Assembly (NCBI GenBank): GCA_902795275.1
Contig: CADBKQ010000033.1
Span: forward strand, 1 to 64,000
DNA: 64,000 bases
From: an uncultured Eubacteriales bacterium
GTDB taxonomy: Bacteria; Bacillota; Clostridia; Christensenellales; Aristaeellaceae
Reading direction: 5' to 3'
Shown here piece after piece: positions 43,125-52,531 of the stretch (within the stretch, counting starts at the first letter, position 1; every line of letters starts with the position of its first letter). Made by a program: the position numbers and the translations under genes. The notes beneath the pieces are model-generated. The model had not been told where the DNA came from. It did no database searches and saw only the letters and a program-made list of their open reading frames with translations.

Positions 43125-44273
43125 ATGCGCATTTCTGATTCCATCGTATACGTGGGCGTTTTCGACAAAGACCTGGACCTGTTTGAGGGCCAGTACGCCG
43201 TCCCCATGGGCGTATCCTATAATTCTTATGTGATCCTGGACGACAAAATCGCCGTGATGGACAGCGTGGACAGCCGCAAGACCAAAGAATGGCTGGCGAA
43301 CGTGGAAGCAGCCCTGAATGGCAAAGCGCCGGACTACCTGGTGGTGCAGCACCTGGAGCCCGACCACAGCGGCAGCATCCAGGCGCTTGCGGACAAGTAC
43401 CCGGACATGAAGCTGGTCATGACCGCCAAGGCGACAGCCATGCTGCCCCAGTTCGCGGACGCTGCCCTGGCCGCCCGCGCGCAGGGCGTGAAGGAGAATG
43501 AAACCCTGAGTCTGGGCAGCCACACCCTGAAATTCATCACCGCGCCCATGGTACACTGGCCCGAAGTCATGCTCACCTACGAGGAAAGCGAAAAAGTCCT
43601 GTTCTCCGCCGACGCTTTCGGCACCTTCGGCGATCCGGAGAAGGATGCCTGGCTGCCCGAAGCGCGGCGGTATTACTTCAACATCGTGGGCAAGTACGGC
43701 GGCCCTGTCGCCACGCTGCTGAAAAAGGCCGCGGCTTTGGATATTCAGGCCATCCTGCCGCTGCACGGCCCCGCGCTGAAAGAAAACCTGGCCTTCTATC
43801 TGGACAAGTACAGGGTGTGGAGCAGCTATGACCCCGAAGAAAAAGGCACGCTGGTGGCCTTCGGCTCCCTCCACGGCAACACCGCGGGCGCGGCCAAGCT
43901 GCTGGCGGACGAGCTGAAAGCGCTGGGCGAAACCGTGTCCGTCATCGACCTGGCCCGGGATGACATGGCCCTGGCCGTGGCGGAAGCCTTCCGGTTCGAT
44001 ACGATCGTGCTGGCCGCTTCCACCTACGACGGCGGCTTCTTCCCCAAGATGGAGGACTTCCTGCTGCACCTGAAAGCCAAGGCGTTCCAGAAGCGCAAGG
44101 TCGGGCTCATCGAAAACGGCTCCTGGGCGCCCATGGCCGCCAAGGGCATGAAAGCCTATCTGGAACAGATGAAGGACGTAACGGTGTGCGAAACCGTCGT
44201 CACCATCAAGTCCACCGTTTCCGAAGCCAATAAAGAACAGCTGAAAGCGCTGGCACAAGCCTTGCTGGCATAA
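43125..44273 (+). CDS. Flavodiiron protein (FprA-type A flavoprotein)
   Basis: A 382-residue enzyme reducing O2 to water and/or NO to N2O, an oxygen and nitrosative stress defence of anaerobes. The metallo-beta-lactamase-like domain has the diiron ligands HLEPDH at residues 76-81, His in MVHWPEVM, Asp in FSADAFGTFG and His in LPLHGP. The C-terminal flavodoxin domain (from about 245) has the FMN loop FGSLHGNTAGAA and ASTYDGGFFPKM. GGAGAGG precedes ATG 43125; the longer upstream frame overlaps the xylanase promoter area and is not coding. A -10 box TATACT is at 43073-43078. Ends at a strong terminator. Confidence 0.94.
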   Translation: MRISDSIVYVGVFDKDLDLFEGQYAVPMGVSYNSYVILDDKIAVMDSVDSRKTKEWLANVEAALNGKAPDYLVVQHLEPDHSGSIQALADKYPDMKLVMTAKATAMLPQFADAALAARAQGVKENETLSLGSHTLKFITAPMVHWPEVMLTYEESEKVLFSADAFGTFGDPEKDAWLPEARRYYFNIVGKYGGPVATLLKKAAALDIQAILPLHGPALKENLAFYLDKYRVWSSYDPEEKGTLVAFGSLHGNTAGAAKLLADELKALGETVSVIDLARDDMALAVAEAFRFDTIVLAASTYDGGFFPKMEDFLLHLKAKAFQKRKVGLIENGSWAPMAAKGMKAYLEQMKDVTVCETVVTIKSTVSEANKEQLKALAQALLA

Positions 44274-44278
44274 AAACT

Positions 44279-44312
44279 CCGCCCGGCTGAACCATTCAGC
44301 CGGGCGGTTTTT
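44279..44312 (+). terminator. Terminator after the flavodiiron gene
   Basis: Twelve-pair stem CCGCCCGGCTGA / TCAGCCGGGCGG followed by TTTTT. Confidence 0.9.
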
Positions 44313-44360
44313 GAAAGCTAACGACCATTTTGTGAAAAGTAAAAAATCAAACAAAAGGGC

Positions 44361-44591
44361 AACGCTGGGGTTTCACCCCAGACCCCACCAGGGGGATGAT
44401 CCCCCTGGACCCGCAGCTGGCGATATTGCGCCGTTGGAAGAAACCAACAGCCTCCGCCTGCCGCGTTCCTCCACGCAACAGCGGGAACCAAGCTTGGTCA
44501 GCAATGCAAGCAGCATCCGCTAAATGGGTCCAGGGGGCGAAGTCCCCTGGTGCGGGGTCCAGGGGCCGCACAGGCCCCTGCTTCGTTGTCC
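44361..44591. repeat. Structured repeat region with two module B copies and linker
   Basis: Module B3 (44361-44415, minus orientation) has CTGGGG/CCCCAG and CAGGGGGAT/ATCCCCCTG stems. A linker contains CGCAACAGCGGGAACCAAGC (about 44476-44495) and GCAGCATCCGCTAAATGGG, shared with 4860-4912. Module B4 (44525-44591, plus orientation) has CAGGGG/CCCCTG and AGGGGCC/GGCCCCT stems and ends CTGCTTCGTTGTCC, close to B5 at 61935. The two B modules are inverted to each other. No gene is seen in 44313-44602. Confidence 0.7.
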
Positions 44592-44602
44592 TTTACATGA
44601 AT

Positions 44603-45709
44603 TCAGAAATCCCGCAAGGGTTCCGGGCGCCGGCAGGTGGAGAGGATGTCCCGGAACGCGCCGTGCTCTCCGCCGCTGAGGATGGCGGTCAGGGCTTCCA
44701 GCACATGATACGCCATTTCCTTGGACGCGCGGCAGGGACGGTTATCCCGCACTGCCTCCGCCAGGTCAGCCGGGCCGATTCCCCGGCAATTGTCGCTGTA
44801 ACGGGAAACAGGGGGCAGTTCCCTGGGTTTGGGTATTTCGCCGTCCGCCTGCATATCCGGGAGGAAACGAACTGCGCCGCCGAACTGGTTTGCGTCCGAC
44901 AGATACAGGATGCCCTTCGTGCCGTAAATGGCAAAGTGCGCCTCGTCCCGCATGTTGCAGTCCGCGTCGATGTGGAAGGTGCCCGTAACGCCGCTGCGCA
45001 GCTGCACCACCGCCGACATCTGGCTTTCGTTGGGCGTGTCCATTTGTTTTCCATATTCGGGGCTCTGGGGCAGCACGTTCACATGCGTGGGATAGGGCCT
45101 GCCGATCACGCCGCCCACCCGGGCAATAGGCCCCAGCAGGCTGACCAGGGCGGTGAGGTAATACACCCCGTAATCGTACAGGATGCCCGCGCCGGGCTGC
45201 CGCAGGAAGGAGAACATGCTCAGCAGGATGCTGTTGTTCCGGTTGGCGGAGATCACAAAGGAATGGATTTCGCCCAGCAGTCCGCCGTCGATGGCCTGCC
45301 GGGCCGTTTGCCACGCGGAGCCCAGGAAGGTGTCCGGCGCGGAGGCCAGGCAGAGGCCCTTTTCATCCGCCAGCTTCACCAGCTCCGCCGCTTCCGCCGG
45401 ATTGTCCGTCAGGGTTTTTTCCGTGTAGACATGCTTGCCTGCCATGAGCGCGCTGCGAATCAGGCTGTAATGCGTGCCGACGGGAGTCAGCACCACCGCC
45501 AGATCCACATCGGGGGCGGAGATCAGCTCTTCCGTTTCGCACGCCCGCAGGCCGTACTGCTCCGCCTTCTTCCGGGCGTTCTCAATGTGCTTCGCCGCGA
45601 TGCATACGACCTCCAGCCTGTCGCTGAACCGGGTCGTCATATTTTTCAGATAAATGTCGCTGATCGCGCCCGCGCCGATAACGCCGACGCGCATTTTCTT
45701 TGCCGGCAT
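44603..45709 (-). CDS. Gfo/Idh/MocA family NAD(P)-dependent oxidoreductase
   Basis: A 368-residue sugar or inositol dehydrogenase-like enzyme. The Rossmann start MRVGVIGAGAISDIYLKNM binds NAD(P). VVLTPVGTHYSLIRSALMAGKHVYTEKTLTDNPAEA contains the EKP-type motif, here EKT, so the usual Pro is replaced. A C-terminal alpha/beta domain follows (SVFHID-like TGTFHIDADCNM). The substrate is unknown. ATG 45709 follows AAGGAG by about nine bases; the longer frame to 45748 passes beyond that site. Single gene with a near-perfect promoter. Confidence 0.9.
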   Translation of the reverse strand: MPAKKMRVGVIGAGAISDIYLKNMTTRFSDRLEVVCIAAKHIENARKKAEQYGLRACETEELISAPDVDLAVVLTPVGTHYSLIRSALMAGKHVYTEKTLTDNPAEAAELVKLADEKGLCLASAPDTFLGSAWQTARQAIDGGLLGEIHSFVISANRNNSILLSMFSFLRQPGAGILYDYGVYYLTALVSLLGPIARVGGVIGRPYPTHVNVLPQSPEYGKQMDTPNESQMSAVVQLRSGVTGTFHIDADCNMRDEAHFAIYGTKGILYLSDANQFGGAVRFLPDMQADGEIPKPRELPPVSRYSDNCRGIGPADLAEAVRDNRPCRASKEMAYHVLEALTAILSGGEHGAFRDILSTCRRPEPLRDF

Positions 45710-45774
45710 GAGATTCTCCTTTCCGCTTGGCCATCCGCCGCTTTGCATAGTATCCGGAATGCTTTTCTTTTATC

Positions 45775-45803
45775 AGTATAAAGGCATAACCCCGGCTTGT
45801 CAA
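45775..45803 (-). promoter_or_regulatory. Promoter of the Gfo/Idh gene
   Basis: Minus strand perfect TTGACA (45798-45803), 17-base spacer, TATACT (45775-45780). Confidence 0.8.
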
Positions 45804-45847
45804 GCAAACCGTTCGGCGGGCAATCAAGGCAGCTTTGGGGCAAGCCC

Positions 45848-45876
45848 TTGACTTTCTTTTACCTTGGGTCCATAAT
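45848..45876 (+). promoter_or_regulatory. Promoter of ftsH
   Basis: TTGACT (45848-45853), 17-base spacer, CATAAT (45871-45876), 22 bases before the start. Arranged divergently with the Gfo/Idh promoter. Confidence 0.7.
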
Positions 45877-45898
45877 AGCGGCGAAGGAGGATGAAGCC

Positions 45899-47734
45899 AT
45901 GAAAGAACAGCCAAACCAAAAGAAATCCATGCTGTATTATTACGGCATTGCGCTGATTATCATTCTGCTGCTGAATATATTCGTATTCCCGGCGCTGCTC
46001 CAGCCCCGGGTGCAGGAAGTGCCTTATGACGAGTTTGTGAAGATGGTGGACGAGGACAAGGTGCAGGAGGTGAGCCAGCAGGACAATATGCTGGTATTCA
46101 CCGCCAAGGACGAGAACGACCGCCTGCTGCTTTTTAAAACCGGCATTTGGGAAGGCGACACGGGCCTGACCGAACGGCTGCTGAGCCATGAGGTGAAGTT
46201 CGCCGCGGAAATTCCCACCCAGGCGTCGCCGCTGCTCAGCTTCCTGCTGTCGTTTATCCTGCCCATGGGCCTGTTCTTCCTGGTGGGGCAATGGCTGATG
46301 CGCAGCATGGGCAAGCGCTTCGGCGGCGAAGCCCTGACTCTGGGCAAGTCCAACGCGAAAATCTACATCGAATCCCAGACCGGCAAGACCTTCGCCGACG
46401 TGGCGGGCCAGGACGAGGCCAAGGAAGCCCTGACCGAGATCGTGGACTTCCTGCATGACCCGGACAAGTATGCCGCCATCGGCGCGAAGCTGCCCAAGGG
46501 CGCGCTGCTGGTGGGCCCTCCCGGCACCGGTAAAACATTGCTTGCCAAGGCTGTGGCAGGCGAAGCGAAGGTGCCTTTCTTCTCCATTTCCGGCTCCGAG
46601 TTCGTGGAAATGTTCGTGGGCATGGGCGCGGCGAAGGTGCGCGACCTGTTCAAGCAGGCGGAGGAAAAGGCCCCCTGCATCGTGTTCATCGACGAAATCG
46701 ACACCATCGGCAAGAAGCGCGACAACGGCGGCCTGCCCGGCGGCAACGACGAACGGGAACAGACGCTCAACCAGCTGCTGGCCGAAATGGACGGCTTCGA
46801 CGGCAAGAAGGGCGTGGTCATCCTGGCGGCGACCAACCGGCCCGACATCCTGGACCCGGCGCTGCTGCGGCCCGGACGGTTTGACCGGCGCATTCCCGTG
46901 GAGCTGCCCGACCTGCAAGGCCGCCTCGCTATCCTGAAGGTACACAGCAAGACCGTGAAGATGGACGGGGGCATCGACCTCTCCGCCGTGGCGAAGGCCA
47001 CCTCCGGCGCGTCCGGCGCGGAGCTGGCCAACATCATCAACGAAGCCGCCCTGCGGGCCGTGCGCATGGGCCACACCTCCATCCAGCAGAACGACCTGGA
47101 GGAGAGCGTGGAAACCGTCATCGCGGGTTACCAGCGCAAGGGCGCGGTGATTTCCGACAAGGAAAAGAAGATCATCGCTTACCACGAAATCGGCCACGCG
47201 CTGGTCGCGGCGAAGCAGAAGCACTCCGCGCCGGTGACGAAGATCACCATCATTCCCCGCACCTCCGGAGCCCTGGGCTACACCATGCAGGTGGAGGAGG
47301 ACGAACGGGTGCTGCTCTCCAAAGAGGACGCCATGAACCAGCTTTGCACCCTCACCGGCGGGCGCACGGCGGAGGAACTGATTTTCCACTCCGTCACCTC
47401 CGGCGCGTCCAACGACATCGAGAAGGCCACCCGCCTGGCCCGCGCCATGGTGACCCGCTACGGCATGAGCGACCAGTTTGACATGGTGGCCCTGGAAACC
47501 GTCACCAACCAGTATTTAGGCGGCGATACCTCCCTGGCCTGCTCCGCCGAGACCTCCACCAAGATCGACGCGGAAGTGAACAAGATCATCAAGCAGGCCC
47601 ACGATACCGCCCGGAACATCCTGTCCGAAAACATCGACCAGCTGCACAAGCTGGCGGCTTACCTGCTGGAAAAGGAAACCATCACCGGCGAGGAATTCAT
47701 GCGGATCCTGGACGAGGATCAGCAGAAGGAATAA
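45899..47734 (+). CDS. ftsH: ATP-dependent zinc metalloprotease FtsH
   Basis: A 611-residue membrane-anchored AAA+ protease for quality control of membrane and soluble proteins. Two helices flank a small external domain (about 13-33 and 108-130). The AAA+ domain has Walker A GPPGTGKT near 206, Walker B IVFIDEID, and the second region of homology [20 protein letters not shown]. The zinc site is HEIGH near 428 (HEAGH in most homologues; the Ala to Ile change keeps both His and the Glu). The third ligand Asp region is near [19 protein letters not shown] 45899 has GAAGGAGG upstream; the frame stays open to 45797 only by chance. Monocistronic. Confidence 0.95.
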   Translation: MKEQPNQKKSMLYYYGIALIIILLLNIFVFPALLQPRVQEVPYDEFVKMVDEDKVQEVSQQDNMLVFTAKDENDRLLLFKTGIWEGDTGLTERLLSHEVKFAAEIPTQASPLLSFLLSFILPMGLFFLVGQWLMRSMGKRFGGEALTLGKSNAKIYIESQTGKTFADVAGQDEAKEALTEIVDFLHDPDKYAAIGAKLPKGALLVGPPGTGKTLLAKAVAGEAKVPFFSISGSEFVEMFVGMGAAKVRDLFKQAEEKAPCIVFIDEIDTIGKKRDNGGLPGGNDEREQTLNQLLAEMDGFDGKKGVVILAATNRPDILDPALLRPGRFDRRIPVELPDLQGRLAILKVHSKTVKMDGGIDLSAVAKATSGASGAELANIINEAALRAVRMGHTSIQQNDLEESVETVIAGYQRKGAVISDKEKKIIAYHEIGHALVAAKQKHSAPVTKITIIPRTSGALGYTMQVEEDERVLLSKEDAMNQLCTLTGGRTAEELIFHSVTSGASNDIEKATRLARAMVTRYGMSDQFDMVALETVTNQYLGGDTSLACSAETSTKIDAEVNKIIKQAHDTARNILSENIDQLHKLAAYLLEKETITGEEFMRILDEDQQKE

Positions 47735-47773
47735 TGCCGCTTCGTATGCTGGCGTGAACCCTTTTCCAAAAAG

Positions 47774-47820
47774 ACGTGGAGGAAACCGCGTATGAACGGT
47801 TTCCTCCACGTTTTATGTTT
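47774..47820. terminator. Bidirectional terminator between ftsH and the capsule operon
   Basis: Fifteen-pair stem ACGTGGAGGAAACCG / CGGTTTCCTCCACGT with a short loop, then TTTTATGTTTTTTT on plus and CTTTTT on minus. Confidence 0.85.
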
Positions 47821-47836
47821 TTTTCCTTCGCGGGAA

Positions 47837-48577
47837 TCAGCGTTTTTTCCGGCGCAGGCCTTTTCCTTCGCCCTTTTTCTCATAGCCATAGGAGGAGTAA
47901 TAGGATTTGTAAGCGTATTTCCTGCTCAGGAAGCTGTCGTATTCCGTCATATTGATCACCGTGCCCAGAATGGGGCAGCCGGTCTGATCGATCTGTTCCT
48001 TCGCGTCGATCAATTCCTGACGCCGCACTGAATTGTACCCGACCACCAGCAGCGTTCCGTCGCAGTATTTGGCGATCTGCGCGGCGTCGATGATCATCCC
48101 GATGGGCGGCGCGTCCGCAATCACATAATCGAACTGTTCGCCCAGGCTGCGCATCAAAGCCCGGAAGCGGGCGGAGTTGAGCAGCGGCAGGGAATTGGTC
48201 ACGTTCCTGCCCGCGGGCACCAGGTAAGCGCCGGGAATGTCCGTTTCATAAATCACGTCGCTTTCCTCCGCCATGCCCGCCAGCAGATGGGACAGCCCCG
48301 CCGGTTCCGGACTGCCGGAAAACCGGATGCCATAGTGCTCAATAATGGAGGAACGGCGCAGGTCGCAGTCCACCATCACCACCCGGCGGCCCAGCTTCGC
48401 CATGGTGCGCATGATGTTCATGGAAAGATAGCTTTTCCCTTCGGAGGCGTGGCAGCTGGTGACCATGATGACCTTCACGTTTTCACCGGAGAAGGACAGG
48501 TTGGTGCAGAGCATGTTGACCGCCTCGCCGCAGGGATAGGAAAGAGGCGGAAATTGGCTGATGGAGAGCGTGTTCAT
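47837..48577 (-). CDS. Bacterial tyrosine kinase of the CpsD/CapB type
   Basis: A 246-residue BY-kinase that autophosphorylates on a C-terminal tyrosine cluster and, with its membrane activator, controls polysaccharide chain assembly. Seen: Walker A SCHASEGKSYLSMN near 41-54, Walker A' VVMVDCDLRRS, Walker B DYVIADAPP, and the cluster YAYKSYYSSYGY near the C-terminus (seven tyrosines). Starts inside the end of the activator gene with a four-base ATGA overlap, so the two subunits are made together. Last gene of the operon, ending at the shared terminator. Confidence 0.92.
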   Translation of the reverse strand: MNTLSISQFPPLSYPCGEAVNMLCTNLSFSGENVKVIMVTSCHASEGKSYLSMNIMRTMAKLGRRVVMVDCDLRRSSIIEHYGIRFSGSPEPAGLSHLLAGMAEESDVIYETDIPGAYLVPAGRNVTNSLPLLNSARFRALMRSLGEQFDYVIADAPPIGMIIDAAQIAKYCDGTLLVVGYNSVRRQELIDAKEQIDQTGCPILGTVINMTEYDSFLSRKYAYKSYYSSYGYEKKGEGKGLRRKKR

Positions 48578-49353
48578 TCCGATTTCCCCTTTTGTTTCTT
48601 TCCTTTATCCGGCGCGGGCGCTGCGCTTTCGTCGATCGGCACCACGGCCAGCGTGACCAGGCCGGAGCATTCCCGGATCTCTTCGCTGGTTTTGATCTTA
48701 TCGTCCGTGAGGAAGCGCGCGCTCATCACGCCCGCCGCCAGCACGCCGCCCAGCCCGAAGGCGATCAGCACGTTGCGCGACAGGCTGGGGCTGACGGGAT
48801 TAGCCGGTTCCAGCGCCTGGGACATGGTATTCGGCTTGTCGGTCGCCATGGTTTCCTGAATGTATTCGCTGGCTACCCTGGCGTATTCGTTGGCGATCGC
48901 CGCCGCTTCAGTCGGAGAGGGAGAAGTAAACGAAATGTCCAGCATCCGGGTGCCGGGCGTATTGGTGACGGATAGATTGTCCCGCATCTGGGCGTAGGTG
49001 TAATTCAGGTTCAGATTGGAAATGACCGCTTCATGCACTTCCCACATATCAAACACTTTGATGTAGTCGCTGGTGAGGGCGGTGCCCAATTGCAGGGAGG
49101 AAACATTCAGGATGGATTCCGGGCTCAGCACGTAGAGGATGGACGTGGCCTGGTACATCGGCGTAACAAAATACAGGGTGTACACCCCGGCGAGGACAGC
49201 GCACACCAGCGCGAAGCCCACGATGATTTTCCAGCCGGAAGCCAGCCGGTAAAACAGATCCTTCAGGTCAATCATCCTGGCCCCGGCTGACAGGATGGCC
49301 CCGTCATTCTGCGCCTCAAAGAAAGCGTCGCCCGTCTTTTGCTGTTCCGTCAT
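48574..49353 (-). CDS. CpsC/Wzz-type polysaccharide chain-length regulator and kinase activator
   Basis: A 259-residue membrane protein with the Wzz layout: helix 1 (about 39-60, IIVGFALVCAVLAGVYTLYFV), an extracytoplasmic domain with repeated strands and helices, then helix 2 (about 194-214, VLIAFGLGGVLAAGVMSARFL) and a short basic cytoplasmic tail (PDKGKKQKGKSE) that in such proteins activates the CpsD kinase. The proline-rich motif before helix 2 (EPANPVSPS) is typical. Coupled to the kinase gene by overlap. No glycosyltransferase, flippase or polymerase gene is in the operon. Confidence 0.88.
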   Translation of the reverse strand: MTEQQKTGDAFFEAQNDGAILSAGARMIDLKDLFYRLASGWKIIVGFALVCAVLAGVYTLYFVTPMYQATSILYVLSPESILNVSSLQLGTALTSDYIKVFDMWEVHEAVISNLNLNYTYAQMRDNLSVTNTPGTRMLDISFTSPSPTEAAAIANEYARVASEYIQETMATDKPNTMSQALEPANPVSPSLSRNVLIAFGLGGVLAAGVMSARFLTDDKIKTSEEIRECSGLVTLAVVPIDESAAPAPDKGKKQKGKSE

Positions 49354-49384
49354 GGTTTACGCCCCGTTTTCGTATGATCCGTGA

Positions 49385-49990
49385 TCAGACCGTGATGTCC
49401 TCTTCCCCCGATGGCAGTTCAAACAGAAGCCCGCCCGGCGTTTCTTCCCTGTCGCGGCTCACGACCAGGCACACGCAGTTCCAGCCGGAAGAAATGGAAC
49501 GCCGCATTTCCGTAATCACCCAGGCGGGGAAGACAGCGCATACTTTCCCCTCCCGCACTTCCGCGAGGATTTCGATGTATTTGATGCCCGAGTTTTCAAA
49601 GCGCCCCTGGGGGATGCCCACCACGACGGCGGCTTCCTTCCCGCTGAAAGCCCGCGTGTCGGCCAGCTGCATGAAAAAATCGGCGGTGCCGTCCTTTTTC
49701 ACCCGGTACACGTCGGGCGTGAAAATCACTTCGATCTCCGCGTCCCGCACCGGGGCCGCATGGCCTTCCTCATCCACGAAGCTGTCGTTTTCCGTGATGA
49801 TGTCCGCCAGCCGGGTGCTTCCCTTTTTCCTCATAACGCTTAACAGCGTTTTTTGCAGTTTGCCCGGAGGCTCTTTTTTCTTAATGCCGCTGCCCGAGAA
49901 ATTCTCCAGCATGGGAGAAACCGCCGCCAGAGCGGACGCGGCCAAGAGGCAAAACGCCATTGCCAGCGCGATGCATGCCTTTCTTTTCAT
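49385..49990 (-). CDS. Secreted protein of unknown function in the capsule operon
   Basis: A 201-residue protein with a clear signal peptide (MKRKACIALAMAFCLLAASALA) and no other membrane segment. The mature part begins with a basic stretch (GSGIKKKEPPGKLQKTLLSVMRKKGS) and then reads as a beta-rich domain (DAEIEVIFTPDVYRVKKDGTADFFMQL, ENSGIKYIEILAEVREGKVCAVFPAWVITEM). I do not recognise the family. Start 49990 has GAGGGG upstream; the frame continues to 50116 through the LCP gene end. Its position between LCP and CpsC suggests a role in polymer attachment or export. Confidence 0.7.
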   Translation of the reverse strand: MKRKACIALAMAFCLLAASALAAVSPMLENFSGSGIKKKEPPGKLQKTLLSVMRKKGSTRLADIITENDSFVDEEGHAAPVRDAEIEVIFTPDVYRVKKDGTADFFMQLADTRAFSGKEAAVVVGIPQGRFENSGIKYIEILAEVREGKVCAVFPAWVITEMRRSISSGWNCVCLVVSRDREETPGGLLFELPSGEEDITV

Positions 49991-50021
49991 TCGTATCGCC
50001 CCTCGTTCCGTTGCCGCGGCG

Positions 50022-51020
50022 CTATTCCGCCAGCCGGTAAAAGGTTTCCGCCACAATCCGCGAAAGCTCCTGTTCGTCGGGATGAAATTCCATGTATCCC
50101 GCCGCGCCGATTTCATGCGCGCCGGGCAGCTGAATCAGGGGCAGACGCAGGTAGTCCTTTGCCCGATAAGCGATGCTGACCATCTGCGAACGGTTCATGC
50201 TGGACACCAGATACGGCGACAGGGCGTCCAGCAGCCCGCCGATGTATTCGGAATCGCCTTCGAGCTTTCCGCGAACGATGTCCGCCAGCCCCTCCAGATA
50301 GACCTGCTGCCGCGCCATGCGCGCCGCGTTGGTGTTTACCGGCAGATCGGCCCTGCTGCGAAGAAAGGTCTCCGCCTGCCGCCCGGTGAGCCGCACGGTG
50401 GTTCCCTGGATCATGGCCGGGTCAACGGTGCTGAAATCGTCCTCAATGGGCACAGCCACGCCGCCCATAAAATCATTCAGGGCGGCGATGCCGTCCAGGT
50501 TCAGCGCCGCGTAATAGGCAATCGGCGTATCCAGCAGAAGGCGGCTCACCGCTTCCACTGTCAGCTCGCAGCTTTGCTTTTTCCCGTCACCGTAGCTGTG
50601 GGACAGGGCAATCTGCATGGGCCGCGTCTCCGTCCGCCGGCCGATCAGATCCAGCGCTGTGACCGGCGCGATGGTGTCCCGGTCGATCTGAATCTGGGAG
50701 ACGCTCTTTTCCGCTGGGTCAATCACGATCAGGCGAAGAAAGTCCGCGTTGCCGCCGCTGTGGAAATCGTCGATTTCATCGGAATCCCGAACCGGCTGGT
50801 CGATGCCCAGAAGCAGAACGGTCGTCAGGTTTTGCCGCCTGCGATAGGTTTTCCCGTTCAGCGTCACCGTCTGATCCTCGTACCGCGCGCTCAAGTCGCC
50901 CCGCGTTTCAGGCTTCCTGCCGCGGTTTTCCAGCCATTTCAGCCCGAAAAACAGCAGCGACAGCAAAAGCGCCGCCGCGGCTGTGGCAAGTATCATCCGG
51001 AAACGCCGCCCACCCCGCAA
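50022..51020 (-). CDS. LytR-CpsA-Psr (LCP) family protein
   Basis: A 332-residue membrane-anchored protein (helix about 9-26) with an extracytoplasmic LCP domain: TVLLLGIDQP, NADFLRLIVIDPAEKSVSQIQIDRDTI (family motif with Arg and Asp for pyrophosphate binding), then RSRADLPVNTNAARMARQQVYLEGL, the conserved Arg-rich segment. LCP proteins attach undecaprenyl-linked polymers to peptidoglycan. It probably links the polysaccharide governed by the CpsC/CpsD pair to the wall. Start TTG 51020 with AGGGGAT seven bases upstream; a later Met (residue 9) is possible. First gene of the operon. Confidence 0.87.
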   Translation of the reverse strand: MRGGRRFRMILATAAAALLLSLLFFGLKWLENRGRKPETRGDLSARYEDQTVTLNGKTYRRRQNLTTVLLLGIDQPVRDSDEIDDFHSGGNADFLRLIVIDPAEKSVSQIQIDRDTIAPVTALDLIGRRTETRPMQIALSHSYGDGKKQSCELTVEAVSRLLLDTPIAYYAALNLDGIAALNDFMGGVAVPIEDDFSTVDPAMIQGTTVRLTGRQAETFLRSRADLPVNTNAARMARQQVYLEGLADIVRGKLEGDSEYIGGLLDALSPYLVSSMNRSQMVSIAYRAKDYLRLPLIQLPGAHEIGAAGYMEFHPDEQELSRIVAETFYRLAE

Positions 51021-51060
51021 CCGTCTATCCCCTTTTATCGGAAGAATTGTTTACAAAGCT

Positions 51061-51089
51061 ATTCTATAACCGTGCGCAAAATATGTCAA
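51061..51089 (-). promoter_or_regulatory. Promoter of the LCP-CpsC-CpsD operon
   Basis: Minus strand perfect TTGACA (51084-51089), 17-base spacer, TAGAAT (51061-51066), inside the 83-base gap after the PBP gene. Confidence 0.8.
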
Positions 51090-51103
51090 GTATGGAAGAA
51101 AAA

Positions 51104-52531
51104 TCACTGGACAAATCCATTTTTCAGCATCCATGAAAAGATTTTCCTGGCAAGCGGCGCGGCCACGCTGCCGCCGCCGCCCGCGTTTTCCACCACGATG
51201 GACAGGGCGTAGGGAGAGGAGGTCTCGTCCAGGAAGCCCACGAACCAGGCGTTGGTGAATTCCTGGCCGTCGATTTCGGCGGAGCCCGTTTTGCCGCAGA
51301 CCTTCTTGCCGCTGATGTTCGCGCTGGTTCCCGTGCCGCCCGTGACCACGGCGCGCATATACTCCTTGAGCACGGCGGCCTGCTCCGGGGTGAGGGGCTT
51401 GCGGTACACCTTGGCGGTCAGCCCGGCCCGCTGGGTGCCGTTAGGCGCGGTGGCAGAAATGAGCAGCTTGGGCTCCATCATCACGCCGTCATTGGCGATG
51501 GCCGCGCCGATCATGCACATATGCAGCGGCGAGGCGGTCAGGGCGCTCTGGCCCGCGCCAGTCCAGGCGATTTCCCCGTCGTTGCGGTTGGAGGTGGGAT
51601 AGGAGGAATTCTCCACCACCACATCCCGGAACAGGAAATTGTCGTTGAAGCCGAAATCCTCCGCCGTTTTGCGCAGGCGCGCGTCGCCCAGTTGCAGGGC
51701 CAGCTGGGCGAAGGAATTGTTGCAGCTCACCTGGAAGGCTTTTTTCAGGTCGATGACGCCGTGTTTGGTGAGCTTGTCCTCTTTCAGGTTGGTGCCCGCG
51801 TCGGTGATGACGCGGTTCCCCAGGGTCAATTGCCCGGTGCAGTCAAAGGCGATGGTGTTATAGTTGGTATAATTCTCAATAGCCGACGCTGCCGTGACCA
51901 TCTTGAAGGTGGAGCCGGGGGTGTACAGCCCCTGGATGGCGCGGTTGAAGAAGGGCTTCTGCGGGTCGCTTTTCACGGAAGCGGTGATGTTCTGGGGGTC
52001 GAAGGTGGGGAAAGACTGCTCGGACAGCACCTCGCCCGTTTTGTAGTTCATCACCACCACCGCCCCGGCCTTGCCGCTGGGGAAAATGGAAGCGATATAC
52101 GTGGACAGGCGGCAGTCCACGGTCAGGCGCACGGCGTCGCCCCGCCGCTGCTCGCCCCGCAGGGCGAAGGACAGCCGTTCCAGGAAGGACGAATTGAAGC
52201 CGTAAAGATAAGACGCGAAGAAGGACTCCGCGCTGTTGTTCACGTTGGAGCCGCTGTCCCCCACCACGTGGACGGTGGCCTTGCGGGCGCTCAGGTCGTT
52301 CTGGTAGATGCGCTCTCCGTTATAGGAAGTCGCCAGCACCACGCCGTTCCTGTCTAAAATGTCCCCGGCGATCACGTTCTTTTTCCGGGTGCGCATGAAG
52401 GTGTTGGCGGAGGAAGCGAACCAGCGGCTGCCGTAGGTGAGCAGGCTGTAAGCGCCCCAGGCGGCCAGCAGCACGAACAGGGCGCACAGGAAAATCGCCA
52501 CCCGCCGGATGTTCTTTTGCAGCTGCTTCAC
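51104..52531 (-). CDS. Class B penicillin-binding protein (PbpA/PBP2-like transpeptidase)
   Basis: A 475-residue transpeptidase that crosslinks peptidoglycan. N-terminal helix (about 10-30), a short dimerisation-type domain with DILDRNGVVLATS, then the penicillin-binding domain: SxxK at Ser207-Lys210 (TPGSTFK), SxN at Ser269-Asn271 (SCNNSF), and KTG in VCGKTGSAE near 413. Small for class B and closest in layout to PbpA partners of RodA/FtsW. It starts at GTG 52531, sharing four bases with the FtsW-like gene stop, so the polymerase-transpeptidase pair is coupled. Confidence 0.92.
   Translation of the reverse strand: MKQLQKNIRRVAIFLCALFVLLAAWGAYSLLTYGSRWFASSANTFMRTRKKNVIAGDILDRNGVVLATSYNGERIYQNDLSARKATVHVVGDSGSNVNNSAESFFASYLYGFNSSFLERLSFALRGEQRRGDAVRLTVDCRLSTYIASIFPSGKAGAVVVMNYKTGEVLSEQSFPTFDPQNITASVKSDPQKPFFNRAIQGLYTPGSTFKMVTAASAIENYTNYNTIAFDCTGQLTLGNRVITDAGTNLKEDKLTKHGVIDLKKAFQVSCNNSFAQLALQLGDARLRKTAEDFGFNDNFLFRDVVVENSSYPTSNRNDGEIAWTGAGQSALTASPLHMCMIGAAIANDGVMMEPKLLISATAPNGTQRAGLTAKVYRKPLTPEQAAVLKEYMRAVVTGGTGTSANISGKKVCGKTGSAEIDGQEFTNAWFVGFLDETSSPYALSIVVENAGGGGSVAAPLARKIFSWMLKNGFVQ

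Noticed and set aside
49374..51212. 612-codon open frame on the plus strand opposite the LCP operon
   Set aside because: Low-complexity basic composition, no ribosome site, and it runs antisense to three well-supported genes.
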